DNA of 5,591 nucleotides from contig URDW01000132.1 in assembly GCA_900546735.1 (NCBI GenBank), positions 1-5,591 of the forward strand, read 5' to 3'. The DNA is from an uncultured Oscillospiraceae bacterium (lineage in GTDB: Bacteria > Bacillota > Clostridia > Oscillospirales > Acutalibacteraceae). Position 1 is the first letter of the stretch. Each line of letters opens with the position of its first letter. The position numbers were made by a program, and so were the translations under genes. Below the pieces are notes generated by a model. The model was not told the DNA's origin, did not search any database, and saw nothing but the letters and a program-made list of their open reading frames with translations. Positions 1 to 5,528 of this stretch are shown here, piece by piece.

Positions 1-45
1 ACACCTATTAAGTCGTCGGCAGCGTCAGATGTGTATAAGAGACAG
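1..45 (+). other. Illumina Nextera i5 adapter (sequencing artefact)
   Basis: This is library-construction sequence, not genome. Bases 1-4 (ACAC) match the end of the P5-side primer, bases 5-12 (CTATTAAG) match an 8-base i5 index that I recall as Nextera XT S518, and bases 13-26 are the Nextera read-1 overhang (TCGTCGGCAGCGTC). Bases 27-45 are the 19-base Tn5 mosaic end, finishing in GACAG. All parts are in the order and spacing of a finished library molecule. Genomic sequence therefore begins at base 46. The mosaic end must not be read as a natural Tn5 end, since no transposase or IS50 sequence accompanies it. The match is made from memory of the published adapter and is exact over bases 13-45. 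Confidence 0.98.
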
Positions 46-1046
46 GTATAAAGGAATACTTTTTTATCGGTATTCAGATAGTCAAACATCACGCTGGAAT
101 AATCGGTGATCAGGCAGTCGGCAATGTTCAGAAAATCATACGTTTCAAATTCCGTCGGAAAAGGTCGGATCTTTTCAAAATCTTCCAAATTGATTTCAGA
201 CATAGCCAGGTGGTGCAGTTTTACAAAAACCACCACATCATCGTCCAGTCCGCGTTCCAATTCATAAAGGAAATGAAGAAGGTAGAAAATATGCTTGTCG
301 GCTTTTTTGCCTTTTTCTTTGCCGCGCCAAGTAGGCATGTAAACAACGACCTTCTTGTCGCTTACCTCAAACTGTTCTTTGATGGCATCCACGCGGGATC
401 TATCAAAAAAAGCGCTGTTACAGGGGTAACCCGAAAGCACATATTGGCCCGTATAAAACTGGTCGAGCATATAGTCGTGGCGGATGTGCTCAAACGAATA
501 CTCGTTGGGGTACAGCAGATAGTCCGACATCAAAAAATTGCGCTGCACATTGCCGATCGTATTCGGATTGTCTTTAATATTTCTGCCAAGCCCTTTAAGC
601 GGCGTACCGTGCCATGTGTTCAAATACACCTGGCCTTCACGCTTCACAAAATACGAAGGAAATGTAACATTATTAACAAAATACTTGGCACTTGCCAGAG
701 TCTTACAATACTTTTTACTGCTGACTGTAACCAAAATGACCTTGTCCAGCAAACCATAATTGGTTAACAAAGAAACGACCTTTTGGTCATTTTCCATATC
801 GTTTTTCTTAACAGCTACATATTTTTTATATTCTGCATACCGCGGATCTCGGCAGGATTCCAGAAGAAGATAAAATGGGTTGCCTGTAAAATCGTCGCCG
901 CTAAACGATTCAAACAAAATAGCTTTTTCATCGATCGGCAACTTTTTGCGATAGTGCACATAAAAAAATCTAGCTCTGTAAAATGCGTTTTTCGTAAACT
1001 TACGAATCACCGTGCTGAGCGATTTAAAAATTTTGAAAACTATCAT
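46..1046 (-). CDS. CDP-glycerol glycerophosphotransferase family protein, 3' end missing
   Basis: The family transfers glycerol-phosphate or ribitol-phosphate from a CDP-polyol to a growing teichoic acid or capsule polymer at the cytoplasmic face of the membrane. Reading the minus strand gives an open frame of 333 residues up to the adapter. Family landmarks appear in order: ESFSG near residue 46, WHGTPLKGLG at 145-154, SGYP at 205-208, MPTWRG at 237-242, KLHH at 276-279 and TDYSSVMFDY at 314-323. By comparison with the complete paralogue at 2398-3654, about 85-90 C-terminal residues are lost. I chose the ATG at 1046 because GGTGA lies five bases upstream; an in-frame ATG at 1058 (MVKR) is the alternative. 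The N-terminus is basic and amphipathic, as in membrane-associated members. Reading into the adapter gives a false tail of about 15 residues (TCLLYTSDAADDLIG). The donor sugar and the role as primase, polymerase or side-chain enzyme cannot be decided. Confidence 0.93.
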
Positions 1047-1094
1047 TCGTTTCACCATCTGTTTTGTAAATTCAAATCATTATAGTATTTGCGT

Positions 1095-1124
1095 ATTATA
1101 GCATATTTTGCTGAGCTTTGTAAA
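1095..1124 (-). promoter_or_regulatory. Promoter of the partial glycerophosphotransferase gene
   Basis: On the minus strand a -35 box TTTACA (1124-1119) is separated by 18 bases from a perfect -10 box TATAAT (1100-1095), which is preceded by TGC, an extended -10 signal. Transcription would start near 1088, leaving a leader of about 40 bases before the ATG at 1046. This is a pattern match to the sigma-A consensus, with no experimental support. Confidence 0.7.
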
Positions 1125-1163
1125 GTACTGTGCAGAATTCGCGCATATACAGTAAATAAAGTA

Positions 1164-1192
1164 TAGACAAAACTTTGCAAGTTTGGTATTAT
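1164..1192 (+). promoter_or_regulatory. Promoter of the acyltransferase gene
   Basis: A -35 box TAGACA (1164-1169) and a -10 box TATTAT (1187-1192) are exactly 17 bases apart, and TGG immediately before the -10 supplies an extended -10 motif. The predicted start is near 1199, about 48 bases ahead of the start codon. The divergent promoter for the left-hand gene lies back to back, with about 40 bases between the two -35 boxes, leaving room for a shared regulator site. I see no clear operator palindrome there. Confidence 0.7.
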
Positions 1193-1234
1193 ATGAAAAT
1201 AAATAAAACCGAGTTTTGAAAACACGAATGAAGC

Positions 1235-1238
1235 GGAG
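1235..1238 (+). promoter_or_regulatory. Ribosome binding site that selects a GTG start
   Basis: GGAG at 1235-1238 lies eight bases before the GTG at 1247, a standard spacing. It overlaps the other in-frame GTG at 1238 and so cannot serve it. No comparable purine block stands at the right distance before 1238. The ATG at 1245 is in another frame. Confidence 0.65.
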
Positions 1239-1246
1239 TGACCCAT

Positions 1247-2362
1247 GTGTTAAATGGATTGACCAAAAAAGATTCTCTTGCCCTAAAAGGGATTGCCATT
1301 CTTTTTATGCTGTTTCACCATCTTTACTGCTCCCTTGACCGATTTGAAAACTACACGGTAGACTTTTCCCCATTTTCGCAAGACACCGTTGTCAGTGTTG
1401 CGCTGTTTTTTAAGATCTGCGTCAGCATTTTTGCTTTTATCACCGGATACGGCCTTTTGAGATCTATTGCCAAAACACCGCTGAACCGCAAAAGTGTGTT
1501 CAAGTGGAACATAACCCGACTGATCAAAACCATGTCTGGCTTCTGGCTGATCTATGTTCTGTCATTTATCGTGTCCATGATCATTGACGCAAGGCCTCTG
1601 GAAGTTTATTTCGGCGGTTCAAGAGCCAAAGGTGTTCTCTACTTTCTTTTGGATTTTCTGGGGCTCGCCAATTTTTTTGACACTCCAACCTTATGCGGTA
1701 CCTGGTGGTACATGAGCGCCGCCATCGTATTTATTCTGATCATTCCGCTTATTTACATGGTTTCCAGAAAAGTCGGATATTTACCGGTCATTTTAGTCAT
1801 TGTCGCCCTGCCACGTCTCTTGAATGTTGGCTATCCCGGCGGCGTTAACGCTTATTCCTTCATTCTGCCGGTCGTATTTGGTATGCTGTTTGCCGAATAT
1901 AAAGTGTTTGAACGGATCTCTGACAAGCTGCCGAAAAACAAATTCGCTTCCTGGGCTGTCAGTTTTGTTGTTTTCGGCGTACTCGGCGTTGCATCGTTTA
2001 TTTTGTTCCGCGTTTATCCGCAGCACGAAGGGTGGGAATTCAATTACGGCATTGTGCCGGTGATCGTCATTTGCTTTGCAAGGTACTGTTTGATCCGTAT
2101 TCCCGCACCCAAACAGGTTTTCGCCTTTTTAGGGAAACACTCCATGACGATCTTTTTGACACACACATTTATTCGCGGCATATATTTAAGCGATTTCGTC
2201 TATTCTTTCAAAAACTTCATGCTGATCTATGTTGTTTTGTTCGTTTTGTCTGTGGTACTTGCGGTAATCATAGATGTTTTGACGGATCTGGTAAAATACC
2301 ATCAGCTGATCGCCAAATTAAACCAAAAAATCAGCGCATACATTGACAAAGCAAAAGTTTAA
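1247..2362 (+). CDS. Membrane O-acyltransferase, acyltransferase-3 family
   Basis: Acyltransferase-3 proteins are multi-pass membrane enzymes that move acetyl or other short acyl groups onto extracytoplasmic glycans such as O-antigen, exopolysaccharide, peptidoglycan or teichoic acid. The 371-residue product has about ten to eleven hydrophobic segments, a normal length for a family member without an extra domain. Family marks are LKGIAILFMLFHHLYC at 13-28 with the conserved histidine pair at 24-25, the FFK...FAFITGYGLL stretch at 54-71 (equivalent to the family FF..SGF motif), GTWWYMSAAI at 151-160 and FLGKHSMTIFLTHTFIRGIYL at 294-313. I start at GTG 1247 rather than GTG 1238 because only 1247 has a well-placed GGAG; the choice changes only three residues. 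It stands alone on its strand between two glycerophosphotransferase genes, so O-acylation of the same surface polymer is a reasonable inference. Acyl donor and acceptor are unknown. Confidence 0.92.
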   Translation: MLNGLTKKDSLALKGIAILFMLFHHLYCSLDRFENYTVDFSPFSQDTVVSVALFFKICVSIFAFITGYGLLRSIAKTPLNRKSVFKWNITRLIKTMSGFWLIYVLSFIVSMIIDARPLEVYFGGSRAKGVLYFLLDFLGLANFFDTPTLCGTWWYMSAAIVFILIIPLIYMVSRKVGYLPVILVIVALPRLLNVGYPGGVNAYSFILPVVFGMLFAEYKVFERISDKLPKNKFASWAVSFVVFGVLGVASFILFRVYPQHEGWEFNYGIVPVIVICFARYCLIRIPAPKQVFAFLGKHSMTIFLTHTFIRGIYLSDFVYSFKNFMLIYVVLFVLSVVLAVIIDVLTDLVKYHQLIAKLNQKISAYIDKAKV

Positions 2363-2364
2363 AC

Positions 2365-2399
2365 AAAAAAACTGCGGCAAAATTTGCCGCAGTTTTTTT
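2365..2399. terminator. Bidirectional Rho-independent terminator shared by convergent genes
   Basis: A perfect GC-rich stem, ACTGCGGC (2371-2378) with GCCGCAGT (2386-2393), is flanked by six A residues on the left and seven T residues on the right, so it forms a terminator with a U-tract in either direction. It begins two bases after the acyltransferase stop codon. The stop codon of the minus-strand glycerophosphotransferase (TAA, 2400-2398) lies at the edge of the T-tract. The whole intergenic space is this one element. Confidence 0.93.
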
Positions 2400-3654
2400 A
2401 TAAACGCATGACCGCATCCACAACACGCGCAGAGGCGTGCCCGTCGTCCAGATAATTAAATTTATTGTGAAAAGCAATGTATTTTTCGCCGTAAGCAAGC
2501 ATGTAGCGGTCCAGGCCGCGAATGGCCTCGATCAGACCGTCCTCGTCCTTCACGATCGGACCGGGCAGTTCGTCAATATCAAAATAAAAATCGCGCATTT
2601 CGTTTTTGTACGAATCAAAATCATACATGTAAAACAGCATGGGCCGCCGCAGATTGGCATAATCAAAAAACACGCTGGAGTAATCCGTAATAAGCAGGTC
2701 GGAAACGATATAAAGGTCATTTATGTCGTCATAACTTGAAACATCGTAGACAAAACCGCTGTACTTTTCAAAGTCAAAGCTGTTGGCGACCAGATAGTGC
2801 GCCCGGAACAAAATGATGTATTCATCGCCAAGCGCTTCTTTGAGTTTGTCAAAATCCACCTCTGTTTTATAGGTGTAACCAATGGTGGAATCATGCTGAT
2901 TGTCCCGCCAGGTCGGTGCATAGAAAATGATTTTTTTATTTACACCTTCGATTCCAAGCGCCTTTCTGACCCGCTGCCGGTCCGCTTCATCCGCGTGAAA
3001 AAGTTTGTCGTTTCGGGGATAACCCTGCTCGATCACACAGTTTTCTTTGCCGATCGCCTTTAAATTCCAGGCGCTTATAAACTTTTCACTAGCAAACCTG
3101 GAAGGCGACAAAATTGCCTTAAACTTAGCTGCGTCCACTTTGTATTTAAAGCGGATCTCTTCAATCGAGTTCAGCACATTATCGCCTTTCGTAATGTCAT
3201 AGCCCAGCTTTTTCAGCGGCGTACCGTGCCAGCACTGTACATAGATTTGATTTTCTTTCGGGTAAATATGATCCGATACGCGGTAGTTGTGGATCCAGTA
3301 TTTCGACACAGCCATAGCTTTTAAATAAGCCCTGGTAGAATCCTGCACTAACGTGGTATTTGGATTCTTTTCCAAATACCTGTGTTTTTCAGGCTCTTTA
3401 AAAACCCAAATGAATTTAAAATCCTTAAACTGCTCCTGTGTAAGCATATATTCATAAATCGCCTTTGGGGAACAGGAATAAGATTTACCATTAAACGCCT
3501 TAAAGCAAATGGTTTTGGCATCTGTTTTATTAGCCGCTTTGATAAAAGCATACACCAGGTACCTGTAATGGTACAAAAGCCACCTGGAAACTTTTCGTAT
3601 TACAATATTCCTTTTAGAAAGCTCTGTCACGATTGCTTTAATTCTATTTTTCAT
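2398..3654 (-). CDS. CDP-glycerol glycerophosphotransferase family protein (TagB/TagF-like)
   Basis: A complete 418-residue enzyme of the family that transfers polyol-phosphate from CDP-glycerol or CDP-ribitol in wall teichoic acid and capsule synthesis. Landmarks run in order: FNGKSYSCSPKAIYEY at 54-69, WHGTPLKKLGYD at 142-153 with the likely catalytic histidine 143, GYPRND at 211-216, APTWRD at 246-251, RAH at 284-286, LLITDYSSVFFDY at 320-332 (nucleotide/phosphate site in studied TagF) and NYLDDGHASARVV at 400-412. The N-terminal 45 residues are basic and aromatic, suggesting peripheral membrane contact. It is near TagB in length and much shorter than B. subtilis TagF (about 746 residues), so it is the catalytic domain with little extra. 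The start is supported by GGAGGAG four bases upstream. It shares motifs but only distant overall similarity with the partial paralogue at 46-1046, so this is not a recent duplication. Primase versus polymerase is undecided. Confidence 0.95.
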   Translation of the reverse strand: MKNRIKAIVTELSKRNIVIRKVSRWLLYHYRYLVYAFIKAANKTDAKTICFKAFNGKSYSCSPKAIYEYMLTQEQFKDFKFIWVFKEPEKHRYLEKNPNTTLVQDSTRAYLKAMAVSKYWIHNYRVSDHIYPKENQIYVQCWHGTPLKKLGYDITKGDNVLNSIEEIRFKYKVDAAKFKAILSPSRFASEKFISAWNLKAIGKENCVIEQGYPRNDKLFHADEADRQRVRKALGIEGVNKKIIFYAPTWRDNQHDSTIGYTYKTEVDFDKLKEALGDEYIILFRAHYLVANSFDFEKYSGFVYDVSSYDDINDLYIVSDLLITDYSSVFFDYANLRRPMLFYMYDFDSYKNEMRDFYFDIDELPGPIVKDEDGLIEAIRGLDRYMLAYGEKYIAFHNKFNYLDDGHASARVVDAVMRL

Positions 3655-3658
3655 AACA

Positions 3659-3683
3659 CTCCTCCGAAATACATATTATTGTA
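3659..3683 (-). promoter_or_regulatory. Extended -10 promoter and ribosome binding site of the complete glycerophosphotransferase gene
   Basis: On the minus strand TGT-TACAAT (the -10 hexamer at 3683-3678) is a good extended -10, and GGAGGAG at 3665-3659 is a strong ribosome binding site four bases before the ATG at 3654. The -35 region is poor: only a pyrimidine-rich run including nine T residues lies there. The start would be near 3671, giving a leader of about 17 bases. The ribosome binding site is certain; the promoter is moderately supported. Confidence 0.6.
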
Positions 3684-3730
3684 ACACAAAAGCAAAAAAA
3701 AAGAAAGACAGTTATGCCATAATTCCTTTT

Positions 3731-3763
3731 GAAAAAGTGCAGGGGCGGTAAACTACCGCCCCT
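3731..3763 (-). terminator. Rho-independent terminator after the metallophosphoesterase gene
   Basis: A 10-base-pair perfect stem, AGGGGCGGTA (3741-3750) with TACCGCCCCT (3754-3763), has a three-base loop. Reading the minus strand it is followed by GCAC and then five T residues (3736-3732). It stands about 47 bases past the stop codon of the metallophosphoesterase and ahead of the promoter of the next gene, so it isolates the two units. The four-base gap before the T run makes it less than ideal. Confidence 0.68.
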
Positions 3764-3810
3764 TAAAAATTACAATTCACATATTTCTTATGTTTTAACC
3801 GCCGCAAAAC

Positions 3811-5364
3811 TTATTTCCACGCGGCAGTTGTCTCCAGCAAAACACTGCCGTCCTGATCCGCGCTGACAATATCAATACCATTCGGTGCAAAATGCAGCAT
3901 GGAGGCCACAAAAGTAAACATGCCGTTTGCATCCTGCCCGCCGTCGACCAGCACGGGGAAACGGCCGTCTGTTCTGTAGTCCAGCACATGCTCATGCCCG
4001 CTCGCAAGCAAGCTTACACCCAGGGCATCCAGCTTTGCCAAAGCGGCAGCAGACAGATCTTCTTCCCGGCATATCTCCGGTGCATGGCACAGCGCGACCG
4101 TATGCTTTTGCGTGGGCTGCAGTGTCTCGAGCCAGCTGACCATATTGCGGCGGTACGTTTCGTAATCGTTCATACCGCCGTATTCCGGATGACTGTCTTC
4201 CTTGTCCTCGCAGCTGTCAAGCACGACCAGGTCATAACTGCCGAGCGTTGTTGTAAAACAGAAACGGTCCATGCCCAGGTAAGCCGAAAGGTTATCTGCC
4301 TCAGGGCCGCGCGTTTCGTGGTTGCCGCGCACATAGATGACCGGCATCGTACCGCCGGAAAGGTCCGAAGCGAACTGCAAAATATACTTCACCACATCGT
4401 CCTGGCTCATCAGGCCGGGCGAACAGTCGCCAAGCAAGATCAGTGCCTGATAATCGCCCAGCGTTTCGGCAGCGGCCTTGGCACGCGCGTTTTTGGTGTG
4501 CCAGTCTGAAAGGGTGAGCACATCTATATTCTGGCCGAATGTGTCCTGCAGCGTGATCGGTTCGCTTTCGATCGTTTTGCCGGTGCGGCCGCCGTAAGTC
4601 AGCTCGTCGATCACGCGCGTTGCACCCACACGATATGTGCTGCCGGAAAGCTGATCTTTCGGCACACGAAACGTATGGATGCGGCTGTTGTTTTTGCGGC
4701 CGTCCGTTTCGTCGTAAAGTCGAACCGTTTCGCCGTTATATTCGCCGTTATATGTATACTCCAACCAGCCGGTGCCGCTGACATTTGTGGAAAACACCAC
4801 GGCATAGTCACTGCCGTTGTCGAACACCACCGGGTCTGATGTGAAGCGGTACGGTGTGACCGGAAAGATGGAAGCGTAACTGATAAAGACCAAGATCACG
4901 GCAGCCGCAACGGCAACACCTTTTTTCAGCGCACCAGACGAGATAGCCGGGAAAACAAAGGCAAAAAATGCCACACTGACCACAGCGCCCCACACCGGCA
5001 GCGCCTGCTTGCAAAGCGTCCAGGCGCTCGACAGGCTCATAAACTGGTCGACCGCCAGACTGATCAGCGGATAAACAAGCGAGACAACGGCCATTACTTC
5101 GCCGAAAAGCACCATAATACAGGCGAGCTTTTCCGGCAGCAGGCTGCTGTGGTGCACCCGAAGCGCAAAAACGGTGAACAAGCACACTTCACCGAGAACG
5201 GCCAGCAGAAAAAGCGCCAGCGCAAAGTTTTTAAACAAGGCGTTGTCCACAAACACAAACCCGTAGCGCGTGGAATAAAAGCACAGCACGCCGAGCGCGC
5301 CGAGTGCCGTAAACACGGCGACCGACACATCGCTGAAAAGGAAATGGTTTAAAAATGTTTTCAT
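3811..5364 (-). CDS. Membrane-anchored calcineurin-like metallophosphoesterase
   Basis: The 517-residue product has three parts. Residues 12-168 hold about five hydrophobic segments (roughly 13-31, 45-68, 80-105, 121-141 and 148-168). Residues about 170-275 are a beta-rich stretch (FSTNVSGTGWLEYTYNG ... STYRVGATRVID) resembling the Fn3-like N-terminal domain of purple acid phosphatases. Residues about 280-500 are a calcineurin-like phosphoesterase with every metal-binding motif: D287-W-H289, GD 312-313, GNHE 347-350, the histidine of CHAPE at 427 and GHEH 456-459. All key residues are present, so activity is likely, with a two-metal (Mn/Fe/Zn-type) centre known for the family. Five membrane segments with the N-terminus inside would put the catalytic domain outside the cell. 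I start at ATG 5364, not 5385, because AGGAGG lies eight bases upstream and 5385 falls inside the -10 box. The substrate is unknown; a surface phosphoester is inferred from topology and neighbours. The gene is richer in G+C than the rest of the window. Confidence 0.93.
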   Translation of the reverse strand: MKTFLNHFLFSDVSVAVFTALGALGVLCFYSTRYGFVFVDNALFKNFALALFLLAVLGEVCLFTVFALRVHHSSLLPEKLACIMVLFGEVMAVVSLVYPLISLAVDQFMSLSSAWTLCKQALPVWGAVVSVAFFAFVFPAISSGALKKGVAVAAAVILVFISYASIFPVTPYRFTSDPVVFDNGSDYAVVFSTNVSGTGWLEYTYNGEYNGETVRLYDETDGRKNNSRIHTFRVPKDQLSGSTYRVGATRVIDELTYGGRTGKTIESEPITLQDTFGQNIDVLTLSDWHTKNARAKAAAETLGDYQALILLGDCSPGLMSQDDVVKYILQFASDLSGGTMPVIYVRGNHETRGPEADNLSAYLGMDRFCFTTTLGSYDLVVLDSCEDKEDSHPEYGGMNDYETYRRNMVSWLETLQPTQKHTVALCHAPEICREEDLSAAALAKLDALGVSLLASGHEHVLDYRTDGRFPVLVDGGQDANGMFTFVASMLHFAPNGIDIVSADQDGSVLLETTAAWK

Positions 5365-5383
5365 AAAAATCCCCTCCTGCCCC

Positions 5384-5412
5384 ATTATAAAAGATTCTTA
5401 AAACGCCGTCAA
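5384..5412 (-). promoter_or_regulatory. Near-consensus promoter of the metallophosphoesterase gene
   Basis: On the minus strand TTGACG (5412-5407) and a perfect TATAAT (5389-5384) are separated by exactly 17 bases. Transcription would begin near 5377-5378, at or just inside the AGGAGG ribosome binding site (5378-5373), giving a leader of only about 14 bases. The ATG at 5385 is made partly by the -10 box and would lie upstream of the transcript, which rules it out as the start codon. Confidence 0.8.
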
Positions 5413-5436
5413 TGCAAATTTATCTGCTGTGCACAC

Positions 5437-5464
5437 AAAAAAGCTCTGTACCAAAAGTACAGAG
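5437..5464 (-). terminator. Rho-independent terminator facing left
   Basis: CTCTGTAC (5444-5451) and GTACAGAG (5457-5464) form a perfect 8-base-pair stem with a five-base loop. Reading the minus strand, the stem is followed at once by one C and six T residues (5442-5437). It would end a minus-strand transcript coming from the right, beyond or at the edge of the window, just before the metallophosphoesterase promoter. No coding region that it serves is visible here. Confidence 0.72.
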
Positions 5465-5467
5465 TTG

Positions 5468-5528
5468 CAGCGTGTCAAAAAAGGTATAATGGCAACAAAT
5501 TATACAGCCTGACACGCTGAGAGGCTGT
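5468..5528. repeat. Nested and overlapping inverted repeats
   Basis: An outer perfect 10-base inverted repeat, CAGCGTGTCA (5468-5477) with TGACACGCTG (5510-5519), encloses an inner perfect 7-base one, GTATAAT (5484-5490) with ATTATAC (5499-5505), separated by eight bases. A third, ACAGCCT (5504-5510) with AGGCTGT (5522-5528), overlaps the right arm of both, so it cannot form together with the outer stem. The inner arms contain a TATAAT on each strand. This could be a small palindromic repeat element, an insertion-element end, or a regulatory structure; the sequence alone does not decide. Confidence 0.75.

Noticed and set aside
27..45. Natural Tn5/IS50 transposon end
   Set aside because: The mosaic end is preceded by the synthetic Nextera overhang, an index and a primer remnant, so it comes from library preparation rather than transposition in the cell.
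210..767. Plus-strand open frame of 185 codons
   Set aside because: It lies antisense to the partial glycerophosphotransferase, whose minus-strand frame carries WHGTP, PTWR and TDYSS motifs. The plus-strand product shows no recognisable domain.
783..1085. Plus-strand open frame of 100 codons
   Set aside because: It is antisense to the N-terminal part of the partial glycerophosphotransferase and runs into that gene's start region. It has no ribosome binding site of note or known motif.
1052..1246. Minus-strand open frame of 64 codons in the divergent intergenic region
   Set aside because: It covers both predicted promoters, has a low-complexity composition, and no good ribosome binding site supports it.
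3892..4509. Plus-strand open frame of 205 codons
   Set aside because: It is antisense to the catalytic domain of the metallophosphoesterase. Long antisense frames are expected in GC-richer genes, and the product (many His/Arg/Ala, no domain) is not protein-like.
4808..5185. Minus-strand open frame of 125 codons in another frame of the phosphoesterase gene
   Set aside because: It overlaps the membrane segments of the real gene, and its cysteine- and glycine-rich translation has no family resemblance. There is no evidence of a frameshift, because the main frame is intact end to end.
5465..5490. Plus-strand promoter using TATAAT at 5485-5490
   Set aside because: The -10 is perfect, but no -35 box stands at 16-18 bases; TTGCAG at 5465 is only 14 bases away. 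No gene follows on the plus strand within the window.
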